This document shows positions 43,576-51,492 of a stretch of 64,000 bases of DNA, piece after piece. Both the position numbers and the translations under genes were made by a program. The notes under the pieces are model-generated. The model worked only from the letters and a program-made list of their open reading frames with translations. It ran no database searches and was not told the DNA's origin. Each line of letters begins with the position of its first letter. The first letter of the stretch is position 1. The DNA comes from JANNSX01 sp041397825. Lineage in GTDB: Bacteria > Pseudomonadota > Alphaproteobacteria > Rhizobiales > Hyphomicrobiaceae. The DNA is taken from positions 124,001 to 188,000 of the forward strand of contig JAWKVX010000003.1 of NCBI GenBank assembly GCA_041397825.1. Reading direction: 5' to 3'.

Positions 43576-45360
43576 ATGGCGGTCGATGCGGCAGAGATCG
43601 GCAACTTCAAGGATGCGTTGATCGTGCTGGCGACGGCAGGTGTCGTCGTCCCCCTCATGCATCGTCTGCGGATCAGCCCGATCATCGGCTTTCTGGCTGC
43701 AGGCGCCTGTCTCGGACCGCACGGCCTCGGCGCGCTTTCGGGTGCGCATCCGTGGCTGAGGGTGGTCACCATCCGGGACGTTCGCGATCTGTCGCTGTTT
43801 GCAGAGCTCGGCGTCGTCTTTCTGCTCTTTGCGATCGGACTGGAGCTATCGCTCGGGCGCATGCTGACGCTCCGCCGTCTCGTCTTTGGCATGGGCTCGC
43901 TGCAGGTGGTGGCTTCGACGGCTCTCCTGGCGCTTGCTGCGCTGATGCTGGGCCTCGAACCACATGTTGCGCTGCTGGTCGGTGCAGCCCTGTCGCTGTC
44001 CTCCACCGCGATCGTGATCGAGCTCCTCTCGGCGCAGCGGCGGATTGCAAGCGAGACCGGGCGGGCAAGCTTCGCCATGCTCATTCTGCAGGATTTGGCG
44101 GTGGTGCCGCTGATCCTGCTTGTCGGCGCGCTGGCAAGTGATACCGGCGGGTCGGTCTCGTTGTCAGCCATCAAGGCCCTGGCGGTCTCCGTCCTGGTGC
44201 TCGCACTTGTTATCGCCGTCGGTCGGCTGGTTCTGAGGCCGTTCTTCCATATCGTCGCCTCGACCGGCGGTGCCGATCTGCTCATGGCAGCCACTTTGCT
44301 GGTCGTAGCGGTCAGCGGAATCATCACGGTCTTCGCCGGCATGTCGATGGCCATCGGCGCCTTTGCCGCCGGCCTTCTGCTAGCGGAAACGGAATACCGG
44401 CGCGCCATCGAGGCGATCATCGAGCCCTTCAAGGGCATTCTTCTCGGTATCTTCTTCTTCACCGTCGGCATGGGGCTGGATATCGACCGGTTGATCGCCG
44501 ATCCCCTTTCGATCTTGGCGATCATGCTCGCGGTCCTGATCCTCAAATCCGCGATTGCCTATGGTCTGGCGCGGCTCTTCCACGTCTCGACCGCGGCAGC
44601 GCTCGAAGCGGCGCTGCTGCTCGGTCCGGCGGGCGAGTTCACCGTGGTGCTCCTTGGCCTGATGCTGACTGAGCGCGTGATCGATATCGACACCTACGGC
44701 AGCATTGTGGCCGCCGTCACGATTGGGATGATCTCCTTGCCCGGCATTGCCGCTCTCGCGCGGCAGCTGGGTCGCCGAACTCAGAACGGCCAGGATATCG
44801 ATGTGCAGTCCCTGACTCTCGGTCAAGAGCACGCGCCGGCGACGGCTGTGGTCGTCGGTTTCGGACGTGTCGGGCAACTAGTGGCGGAAATGCTGCAACG
44901 CCACGGCATCACCTATGTCGCCATCGACAACCATGCCCCCTCGGTCAGCCGCTGGCGGCGTGTCGGCAAGCAAGTCTATTACGGCGATGCACGCAGTCCC
45001 ATCCTGCTGCAGCGAAGCGGCATCAAGGAGGCACGAACAGTTATCGTCACGGTTAGCGACCGAGCCGAGATCGACGAGGTTGTCGAAACGGTCAGGCGCA
45101 TCAGACCCGAGGTGACCATCGTCTCGCGCGCCCGCGACGCCGCCCACGCCAGGGGTTTGTACGTCCTGGGGGTCAGTGACGCCGTACCCGAGACCATCGA
45201 GGCGAGCCTGCAGCTGTCGGAGGCCGCGCTGATCGCTCTCGGCCAGCCGATGGGGCCGGTGATTGCCTCGATCCACGAGCGCCGTGACGAGTTCCGGTCC
45301 GAGCTTCGGGAAGGGGCGGTGCGCCGAAGCCGCGCCGAGGACCAGAAGAGCTCAGGTTGA
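43576..45360 (+). CDS. CPA2-family cation:proton antiporter with TrkA-N domain (Kef/YbaL type)
   Basis: This 594-residue protein has about 12 membrane helices with the CPA2 Na+/H+-exchanger layout up to residue 395. They are followed by a cytoplasmic NAD-binding RCK/TrkA-N domain starting VVVGFGRVGQLVAEML near residue 427. It probably mediates K+ efflux coupled to H+ entry. GGAGGG before ATG 43576 supports this start; GTG 43483 would add 31 low-complexity residues. Twin palindromes upstream suggest repressor control. Confidence 0.9.
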   Translation: MAVDAAEIGNFKDALIVLATAGVVVPLMHRLRISPIIGFLAAGACLGPHGLGALSGAHPWLRVVTIRDVRDLSLFAELGVVFLLFAIGLELSLGRMLTLRRLVFGMGSLQVVASTALLALAALMLGLEPHVALLVGAALSLSSTAIVIELLSAQRRIASETGRASFAMLILQDLAVVPLILLVGALASDTGGSVSLSAIKALAVSVLVLALVIAVGRLVLRPFFHIVASTGGADLLMAATLLVVAVSGIITVFAGMSMAIGAFAAGLLLAETEYRRAIEAIIEPFKGILLGIFFFTVGMGLDIDRLIADPLSILAIMLAVLILKSAIAYGLARLFHVSTAAALEAALLLGPAGEFTVVLLGLMLTERVIDIDTYGSIVAAVTIGMISLPGIAALARQLGRRTQNGQDIDVQSLTLGQEHAPATAVVVGFGRVGQLVAEMLQRHGITYVAIDNHAPSVSRWRRVGKQVYYGDARSPILLQRSGIKEARTVIVTVSDRAEIDEVVETVRRIRPEVTIVSRARDAAHARGLYVLGVSDAVPETIEASLQLSEAALIALGQPMGPVIASIHERRDEFRSELREGAVRRSRAEDQKSSG

Positions 45361-45446
45361 GGTCATCTGGCCAGAATCTGCCACAGTCGGGGCGCATGCC
45401 AGCGTGCGTGGCAGGCCTCCTCGAGGCGGTGCAAAGGATAAAGACC

Positions 45447-45977
45447 ATGAGATCGCACTATCGGGCTGCTCTGGCGCTAATCGCTCTGATGTCCGTCGGC
45501 ATTCCTCCAGTCGTCGCCCAGGAAGGGCCGCCTGCCGAGATCGCACTTTCGGAGGAGACACTGAAGGCCGTGATCGCTGCGACCAAGGAGATGCAGGCGC
45601 TCGATCCCAACAAGGACGGTGATGGAGGCAGCGAGGCCGCCGAGCAAACGACGGAGGTCGACGGCGAGCTGGATGCCATTGCCAAGAAGCACGGTTTCGC
45701 CGATGGCGAGGCCTATAGTCAGGCCTTCGAGAGTGCCGTTCAGGCCTTTGCCGTCGTCGACTGGACGAGCGAGCAGCGCAAGCAGGAGGCCGCCGCGGAG
45801 ATCGAGGCGATCAAAGCGGATCCGGACATGTCCGAGGAGGCCAAGCAGGGCGAGATATCCCAGATCGAGCAGGATCTGGCGGCGCCGCCGCCGACTGCGC
45901 TGCCGGAGAATGTCGAGCTCGTGAAGGCACACGAGGCCGAGATGCGCGAGCTCATGTCGAGCGATATTGGACCCTAG
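45447..45977 (+). CDS. Exported helical protein of unknown function
   Basis: This 176-residue protein has a signal peptide (ALALIALMSVGIPPVVA) and an acidic, Glu/Ala-rich, mostly helical mature region. An Asp-rich loop, DPNKDGDGG, near residue 52 resembles a calcium-binding loop, but no paired EF-hand is evident. AAAGGA precedes ATG 45447. It follows the antiporter gene by 86 bases. No family recognised. Confidence 0.65.
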   Translation: MRSHYRAALALIALMSVGIPPVVAQEGPPAEIALSEETLKAVIAATKEMQALDPNKDGDGGSEAAEQTTEVDGELDAIAKKHGFADGEAYSQAFESAVQAFAVVDWTSEQRKQEAAAEIEAIKADPDMSEEAKQGEISQIEQDLAAPPPTALPENVELVKAHEAEMRELMSSDIGP

Positions 45978-46138
45978 ATGTCCGGCTCAACTCTCTGAGC
46001 TTGAGCGGCGGGCGTCGATCCCGAGCGCCGACTTCGATGCCGGCGGCAACCTGCAGCGGCTTCGAGGCACTCGGCAATACGCTCCCTTTCAGTGTAGCCT
46101 CCTTCAAGGGCGGCCGAGTCGCCGACCGAGGAGGCGCA

Positions 46139-46975
46139 ATGAACGAAACCGACCGAGACGGCAAGGTTGCGACCGCCGAGTCCGGCACTCCTGTTCTGAT
46201 CCGCGAGCGCAAGGGGGCGGTTGCCATCCTCCGCCTCAACAGGCCCGAGCAGCGCAACGGCCTCGATGAGGCGCTGCTGACCGCCCTGCAGCAATCTTTC
46301 GTGCGCCTGTCGGCTCATCGCGACGTTCGCGCCATCGTCATCGCGGCGAACGGGCCGGTTTTTTGTGCTGGCCACGATCTCAAGGAGCTGACTGCCCATC
46401 GCAAGGATAGCGACGGTGGCCGAGCCTTCTTCGAGAAGATCATGGGTCAATGCTCGACGCTGATGCAATCGGTCATGAAATGCCCCAAGCCGGTCATCGC
46501 CGCAGTGCATGCGACCGCGACGGCGGCCGGTTGCCAACTCGTCGCCACCTGTGATCTAGCGGTCGCCGCAGACAGTGCCAAGTTCTGTACGCCGGGCGTC
46601 AATATCGGCCTGTTTTGCTCGACGCCGATGGTGGCATTGTCTCGCAACGTGCCACGCAAGATCGCCATGGAGATGCTGTTGCTCGGCGAGATGCTCGGTG
46701 CCGCCGAGGCCGCGGCCTACGGCCTCGTCAATCGGGTCGTGCCGGCCGACAAGGTCTTGGAGGAGGCCATGGCGATGGCCGAGCGAATCGCTTCGCGATC
46801 CCCCGTCGCGGTCGAGATCGGCAAGGAGGCGTACTACGCCCAGCTCGAGCTGGGTGTCGGTCAGGCCTACGGCTATGCGAGTGAGGTCATGGTGCACAAC
46901 ATGCTGATGGCCGAGGCCGAGGAAGGAATAGGCGCCTTCCTCGAAAAGCGATCGCCGAAATGGACAGGCCTGTGA
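46139..46975 (+). CDS. Enoyl-CoA hydratase/isomerase family protein
   Basis: This 278-residue crotonase-fold protein contains GPVFCAGHDLKEL (first oxyanion-hole region) and AGCQLVATCDLAVAADSAKF with PGVNIGLFCSTPMVAL (second region). The pattern is closest to the ECHDC3/paaG-like branch. Catalytic glutamates of classical hydratases are not obvious, so the reaction is uncertain. AGGAGG before ATG 46139 fixes the start. It begins a run with VOC, CoA-binding and DUF2848 genes. Confidence 0.88.
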   Translation: MNETDRDGKVATAESGTPVLIRERKGAVAILRLNRPEQRNGLDEALLTALQQSFVRLSAHRDVRAIVIAANGPVFCAGHDLKELTAHRKDSDGGRAFFEKIMGQCSTLMQSVMKCPKPVIAAVHATATAAGCQLVATCDLAVAADSAKFCTPGVNIGLFCSTPMVALSRNVPRKIAMEMLLLGEMLGAAEAAAYGLVNRVVPADKVLEEAMAMAERIASRSPVAVEIGKEAYYAQLELGVGQAYGYASEVMVHNMLMAEAEEGIGAFLEKRSPKWTGL

Positions 46976-46976
46976 G

Positions 46977-47417
46977 ATGGCGATGGAGCCGCGCCTGAAC
47001 CTCGTGACGCTCGGCGTGGCAGATGTGGCCCGCTCGAAGGTCTTTTACGAGGCACTGGGATTTGAACCCTGCGGCTTCGAGAATGAGCATGTCGGATTCT
47101 ATGCGGCCGGTGGTGTGGTTCTCGGCCTGTTCGGCCGCGGGGCCTTAGCTGAGGATGCGGGCGTCGCCGACGACGGCCATGGATTCCGCGCCGTCTCGCT
47201 CGCCCACAATACGCGCAGCCAGGCCGAGGTCGATGCGGTCCTGGCGCACGCCGTTGCATGTGGCGCAAGCCTGATCAAACCCGCTCAGAGGGTGTTCTGG
47301 GGCGGTTATTCGGGCTATTTTGCCGATCCAGACGGGCATCTGTGGGAAGTCGCCTTCAATCCCGGCTTCCCGCTCGATGCATCGGGGCAGATGCAACTAC
47401 CGCCAAAGGCAACATGA
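46977..47417 (+). CDS. VOC-superfamily (glyoxalase/dioxygenase fold) protein
   Basis: This 146-residue protein has one pair of beta-alpha-beta3 modules. It begins LNLVTLGVADVARSKVFYEALGF and ends GYSGYFADPDGHLWEVAFNPGF, where the Glu is a metal ligand. The reaction is unknown. It starts 1 base after the hydratase stop, and its stop overlaps the next start (ATGA), so it is in an operon. ATG 46983 is an alternative start. Confidence 0.88.
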   Translation: MAMEPRLNLVTLGVADVARSKVFYEALGFEPCGFENEHVGFYAAGGVVLGLFGRGALAEDAGVADDGHGFRAVSLAHNTRSQAEVDAVLAHAVACGASLIKPAQRVFWGGYSGYFADPDGHLWEVAFNPGFPLDASGQMQLPPKAT

Positions 47418-47932
47418 ATCACGACCATTATTCCGAAGACTATATTCGCGCGATCTTGAACAAAGTGCGGACGGTCGCGATCGTCGGAGCTTCAGCCAAC
47501 ATCGTCCGCCCATCCTATTTCGTGCTGAAATACCTGCTCGCCAAGGGGTACACGGTGTTCCCGGTCAATCCGGGCATTGCCGGCCAGGACATTCTCGGCT
47601 GCACAGTCCATGCGAGCTTGCAGGACATTCCCCAGCCTGTCGACATGGTCGACGTGTTCCGAAGCTCAGAGGCGGCTCTCGAGATCACGAAAGAGGCGAT
47701 CGGCATCCTTGCCAAAGTCGTTTGGATGCAGTTGTCCGTGCGCAATGACGAGGCCGCGGCCCTCGCTGAAGCGGCCGGACTGGAGGTTGTCATGAACCGG
47801 TGTCCGAAAATCGAGTATGGCCGGCTCTCCGGGGAAATCGGCTGGGCCGGTGTTAACTCCGGCACGCTATCGAGCAAGCGGATGGTGCTGGGGCCGATGG
47901 GGCAAAGCCTGTCGCTCGGTCAGAAAAGCTAG
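47414..47932 (+). CDS. CoA-binding domain protein (YccU-like)
   Basis: This 172-residue protein has a single Rossmann CoA-binding domain: TVAIVGASANIVRPSYFVLKYL, GYTVFPVNPGIAGQDILG, and a conserved C-terminal MNRCPKIEYGRLSGEIGW. The ATG overlaps the VOC stop by four bases. Members of this family are cytoplasmic and bind CoA or a nucleotide; their role is poorly defined. Confidence 0.9.
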   Translation: MNHDHYSEDYIRAILNKVRTVAIVGASANIVRPSYFVLKYLLAKGYTVFPVNPGIAGQDILGCTVHASLQDIPQPVDMVDVFRSSEAALEITKEAIGILAKVVWMQLSVRNDEAAALAEAAGLEVVMNRCPKIEYGRLSGEIGWAGVNSGTLSSKRMVLGPMGQSLSLGQKS

Positions 47933-47950
47933 ATTGGCAGAGGTGCTCGT

Positions 47951-48604
47951 ATGAGCAGAAACTTGGCCTTTGACCTACTCGGAGGCGGCTCAGTGCAGAT
48001 CGAGCCGGACGACTTGCTTTTCGCGGGCTTTGCCAGTCGCGATCCGGCCGACGCGGAGCATCACCGGCAAGAGCTCAAGGAGAAGGGCGTTGTCGTCCCC
48101 GACACCATTCCGGTCTGCTATCGGGGCCTTCCCTCGACACTGTCGCAGGCGGACGTCATCGAGACCCAAGGCCGGCCCTTGATGGGCGAAGTCGAGTTCG
48201 TGGTCGTGGAGTCGCCATCGGGTCTGCTGGTGTCGACGGGCGTCGACCTTTTCGACGAGGTGCTGGAGCAGACCGATATCGAAGGCTCCAAGAACCAGTC
48301 GGCAACGCCGATTGGCAAAGCGGCTCTGCGTCTTGCCGAAGTGCGCAATGATTGGGACAGCTTCAAGCTCTGGATGCGACTCGACGGGCGCCTTGTGCAG
48401 GAGGGCAGCGTTGCCAAGATGATGGAACCTGAGAGGCTGCTCGAGCTTGCCGGTGCTGCGCGCGGCAAGGCCGACAGGGCGCTCTTCGTCTATTCCGGTT
48501 CGATGCCATATATCGCACCACCTTCGTCGGGCTTCACTCTGGTCGAGTTTGGTCTCGAAGGCGCCGGGCATCGCATTACGCATCAGTTCCGGCTGACGCG
48601 ATGA
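47951..48604 (+). CDS. DUF2848-family protein
   Basis: This 217-residue protein has a sequence pattern of DUF2848, which resembles a fumarylacetoacetase-type fold. LLFAGFASRD precedes a His-Glu region (HHRQELKEKG), then VCYRGLPS, GEVEFVVVESPSG, STGVDLFDEVLEQTDIEGSKNQ split around residue 105, and a late DWDSFKLWMRLDG. The function is unknown. It follows the CoA-binding gene by 18 bases and ends the operon before a strong hairpin. Confidence 0.65.
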   Translation: MSRNLAFDLLGGGSVQIEPDDLLFAGFASRDPADAEHHRQELKEKGVVVPDTIPVCYRGLPSTLSQADVIETQGRPLMGEVEFVVVESPSGLLVSTGVDLFDEVLEQTDIEGSKNQSATPIGKAALRLAEVRNDWDSFKLWMRLDGRLVQEGSVAKMMEPERLLELAGAARGKADRALFVYSGSMPYIAPPSSGFTLVEFGLEGAGHRITHQFRLTR

Positions 48605-48618
48605 ATGCTGCCCGCAAT

Positions 48619-48640
48619 GGGGCGCCCGTGCGGGCGCCCC
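48619..48640. terminator. Bidirectional hairpin terminator
   Basis: Two ten-base arms (GGGGCGCCCG and its complement) separated by TG form a perfect palindrome between the convergent DUF2848 gene and the small exported-protein gene. Confidence 0.75.
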
Positions 48641-48671
48641 ACGTGAGGGCTCTCAGGAGAGGGAGTGCTCC

Positions 48672-48920
48672 TTACGAGAGACCCAGCATCTCCTTGAGCT
48701 GGCCGATGGGCGCTGCGGCCTCATCGGTCTTGCCGGCAGTGCAATTATCGGTGGCGGATTTCTTCAGCTCCTCGGCCTGGGCCTTCTGATCGTCGGTCAG
48801 CGAGGCGCTCGCCATCGCCTGGTCGATGGCCGTGAGGTCTGCGGCGCAGTCGGCCAGTGCCGGCCAGGCTCCGCCAATCGTGACGAGGGCTGCGACGGCC
48901 AGTGTTTTGACGATGCTCAT
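48672..48920 (-). CDS. Small exported protein of unknown function
   Basis: This 82-residue protein has a signal peptide ending GGAWPALA before DCAADL. The mature part is about 59 residues, helical and Ala/Asp-rich, with two cysteines (DCAAD and DNCTAG) that could form one disulfide across a helical hairpin. AGGAGA precedes the ATG at 48920. Family not named; periplasmic. Confidence 0.7.
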   Translation of the reverse strand: MSIVKTLAVAALVTIGGAWPALADCAADLTAIDQAMASASLTDDQKAQAEELKKSATDNCTAGKTDEAAAPIGQLKEMLGLS

Positions 48921-49420
48921 GATCTTCTCCTTTTTCAGTGTTTCCCCCGGAGCGACCGGCGATCACGCAGAGGCCGCCGGAGCGGACCTGTTCACGTGCA
49001 TCGCGTTTGATCGCGCCGGAAGCTAAGGGAGCGGCGGGGTAGCGGGGAACCCCGCCGCTCGGAGGACCTGGCGTTGGCTGCGGGACGCCGGATCCCCACG
49101 TTTCTCCGGCAGGAGGCACTCAGGCCGACTTGCCGTTCGAAAGATTGAACCTTTATGCGCTCTGCCAGACTGGCCGGCTCACTCCTGACCACTTGGCGAC
49201 GCCGTGCGCTTCGGTGCATAGAAAGCCGTGCGATCGTGGCACGAAATCTGCCGAGATAAGTCGAGAAAGCGGCAGGGAGGTAACATTCGACGAAACATTG
49301 CGTAACACATTTCAAATATCGATCGTTGTCGACCCGAGCTTCCAAGCTCCTGATATCGTGGGATTATTCTATTTCTGAGTGCAACGACGTCCGGCCAGCC
49401 GCGCTTCTGAGACCTCGCCA
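48921..49420. other. Non-coding interval with hairpin and AT-richer promoter region
   Basis: I see no supported gene. A 12-base perfect hairpin occupies 49029-49060. The part from about 49240 to 49380 is clearly less GC-rich than the surroundings and could hold promoters for the Nudix-like gene. Confidence 0.4.
49029..49060. other. Perfect 12-base hairpin
   Basis: Arms GAGCGGCGGGGT (49029-49040) and ACCCCGCCGCTC (49049-49060) enclose an eight-base loop. It lies about 110 bases before the small minus-strand gene and may be part of its leader, or a terminator for a transcript not recognised here. Confidence 0.5.
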
Positions 49421-50161
49421 ATGTCCACAATCGTGACGGTCGGCCGCCATAAATCGATCGAGCTTGTACTTCGTCGCTGCCCGTGGACCTACGCCCATCT
49501 CCGGCGCGCCGATATCGATCGTCACTGGCTTCTCGCTAAAGCCCAGAACCCGGCCTATTTCAACGGTGCGGTGCACATGCTGACCTCTGGACGGGACAGC
49601 CCGGGCAGGTTCCTCGGCGAGCTTCTGGCGACCGATTTCAAGAGCTTCCTGCACTGGCGCGCGCTCGGTCATCCGGATCGGAGTGTGCGGGCGGTCGGCG
49701 TCGGCGCCATCCTCTGGTCGGCCGACGGCGCCATCCTGCTCGGCACCGCCGCGCCGGGCACGGTCAATGCCGGCCGCACCTATCTCTTCAGCGGGGTGCT
49801 CGACGACCGCGATATCGATGGCTCGGGGGAGGTGGACGTGCTCGCCGGGGCCGTGCGTGAGGTGGTCGAGGAGACCGGCCTGCTGCCCACAGAGCTCGCG
49901 CGGACCTCGCCGTGGCACTGGTCGATCGAGGATGGGGTTTGGATTAACTTCGTCGTCGAGCTCACGTCCTACATGCCGGCTACCGATCTCGCCGAGCGGA
50001 TCCTCGCGCATGCTCGGAGCCAAGCGGACCCCGAGCTGTCGGATGTTGTCATCATCCGCGGGACCGGCGACCTCGTGAGACCAGACATTTTCGACAACAC
50101 GCGCATGCTGCTCGATCGTCTGCTTGCCCATCGGGCTGAGGCGGCTTGGAAATCGGGCTAG
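49421..50161 (+). CDS. Nudix-like hydrolase with atypical Nudix box
   Basis: This 246-residue protein has a Nudix fold region from VRAVGVGAILW near residue 100 and a box ending REVVEETGL. The usual G-x5-E part is displaced: the Glu lies nine, not eight, residues before the Arg, because of one extra residue. The N-terminal 95 residues are not recognised. Its activity is therefore uncertain. I use ATG 49421; the frame extends 14 codons upstream. No operon partner. Confidence 0.7.
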   Translation: MSTIVTVGRHKSIELVLRRCPWTYAHLRRADIDRHWLLAKAQNPAYFNGAVHMLTSGRDSPGRFLGELLATDFKSFLHWRALGHPDRSVRAVGVGAILWSADGAILLGTAAPGTVNAGRTYLFSGVLDDRDIDGSGEVDVLAGAVREVVEETGLLPTELARTSPWHWSIEDGVWINFVVELTSYMPATDLAERILAHARSQADPELSDVVIIRGTGDLVRPDIFDNTRMLLDRLLAHRAEAAWKSG

Positions 50162-50241
50162 TTTCCGGCAAACTTGAGGATCGTCTACATTCGACGGTCC
50201 GGCTCGAGGCGAAGTCCGGCGTCTCTCTTCTTGGAGGCAAT

Positions 50242-51156
50242 ATGGACTATCGCTTTCACACGCTCGATGTGTTCACCGCAGAGCGCTTCGGCGGCAACCC
50301 TCTTGCGGTGGTCCTCGATGCCGACGGTTTGACCAGCGCCGAGATGCAGACGATCGCCCGGGAGTTCGGTCTGTCGGAGACCGTCTTCGTGGTGAAGCCG
50401 AACTTGCCGGCCCATACCGCGCGGCTCAGGATCTTCACTCCTGTCACCGAGTTGCCGTTCGCCGGTCACCCGACGGTTGGCACCGCCGTGCTCTTCTCGG
50501 AGCTGGCGATCCGCGGGCAGGGTGTAAGCGACGTCGAGCAGGACAGACTCGTCGTCTTCGAGGAGTCGATCGGCTCGATAAGGGTCGGCGTGCGTCGCCG
50601 GCGGGGCCAGGCCGCCTTCGCCGAATTCGATGCCCCTAAGCTGCCATTTGAGGTCGGTCCGCCACCTGCCACCGAGCGGATCGCCACTGCGCTCGGTCTG
50701 ATGCCGACCGAGGTTGGTTTCGAGAACCACAAGCCCGCCGTTTTCTCCGCTGGTCTACCCTACGTCTTCGTGCCCGTGCGTGGCCTGGACGAGATCGCCC
50801 GGATCGAACCTCAACAGCGGTTGTGGAGCGAAACTTTCGGCGGCAAAGGGGCCGTATACGCTTATTGCCGCGAGACTGTGCACACCCATGCGGCATTCCA
50901 TGCCCGGATGTTCGACCCCGGGCACAACATTCCCGAAGACCCGGCCACGGGCTCGGCCGCTGCCGCCTTTGGCGCCGTCGTGCTTCGCTACGACGAGCGG
51001 CCGGACGGCGAGTCCCGCCTTGCCATCGAGCAGGGTCTGGAAATGGGCCGGCCGAGTGAAATCTCCGTGACTTTGGTTGTCGCCGGCGGCACTCTCAAAG
51101 GCGTCCGGATCGGCGGCCATGCTGTCGGTGTTCTCGAGGGCACAATCTCGATCTGA
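50242..51156 (+). CDS. PhzF-family isomerase
   Basis: This 304-residue protein has the diaminopimelate epimerase-like two-domain fold of PhzF. It starts MDYRFHTLDVFTAERFGGNPLA. It has the catalytic Glu in LSETVFV near residue 46, ITPxTELPFAGHPTVGTA and NIPEDPATGSAAAAFG. GGAGGCAAT upstream sets ATG 50242. No phenazine genes are nearby, so this is one of the many generic family members with unknown substrate. Confidence 0.92.
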   Translation: MDYRFHTLDVFTAERFGGNPLAVVLDADGLTSAEMQTIAREFGLSETVFVVKPNLPAHTARLRIFTPVTELPFAGHPTVGTAVLFSELAIRGQGVSDVEQDRLVVFEESIGSIRVGVRRRRGQAAFAEFDAPKLPFEVGPPPATERIATALGLMPTEVGFENHKPAVFSAGLPYVFVPVRGLDEIARIEPQQRLWSETFGGKGAVYAYCRETVHTHAAFHARMFDPGHNIPEDPATGSAAAAFGAVVLRYDERPDGESRLAIEQGLEMGRPSEISVTLVVAGGTLKGVRIGGHAVGVLEGTISI

Positions 51157-51269
51157 GGATGGTTTCGCCGATATCCCATGCTTGCATTGGGCTTGGGCTT
51201 GGGTTTTATTGCTGTCCCGCATGTGATCGGGGTTCGGTAAGCTGGGGCACCTCCCAGCGGACAGGGTGT

Positions 51270-51380
51270 ATGAGCAAGACGTTGACAGCGCAGACGGGCA
51301 CGGACCAAGGCAGCACAGGCCATGCGCGTTGCCGGCGTGCAGCCATGCTCGCGCTTCCGTTGTCGCTTAGCCGCCCCTAG
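51270..51380 (+). CDS. Leucine-rich leader peptide of leuA (candidate)
   Basis: A 36-codon frame begins at ATG 51270 with AGGG just before it and ends MLALPLSLSRP-stop. The last eleven codons contain four leucines (CTC, CTT, TTG, CTT), including codons less used in this GC-rich genome. A shorter peptide from ATG 51345 would contain only these eleven residues. The TAG falls inside the 5' arm of the hairpin at 51374. Leucine starvation would stall a ribosome exactly there, as in classical attenuation. Confidence 0.6.
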   Translation: MSKTLTAQTGTDQGSTGHARCRRAAMLALPLSLSRP

Positions 51381-51413
51381 GCGTTCCGGTCCGGCAGCGG
51401 GCCCGCCTAGGGG
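51374..51413 (+). promoter_or_regulatory. Attenuator-like hairpin before leuA
   Basis: Arms CCCCTAGGCG (51374-51383) and CGCCTAGGGG (51404-51413) pair perfectly around a 20-base loop and include the leader stop codon. No U run follows, so it may act on termination through another route or on access to the leuA ribosome site 80 bases downstream. Confidence 0.55.
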
Positions 51414-51492
51414 ATAGGACGCCAGCGGGCATCGGCATCGAGGCAAGGCCAGGGCCGGAGCCGGAACAACGGATCACATCGAGGACGATAGC

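Larger units (their letters stand above)
51157..51492. promoter_or_regulatory. leuA leader region
   Basis: This interval between the PhzF gene and leuA holds a candidate leader peptide (51270-51380) with a leucine-rich end and an overlapping ten-base hairpin (51374-51413). A promoter probably lies near 51190-51260, but I cannot fix its boxes. Confidence 0.5.

Noticed and set aside
49130..49378. An 82-codon frame upstream of the Nudix-like gene
   Set aside because: It lies in an AT-richer promoter-like stretch, lacks a ribosome site and shows no protein-like pattern.
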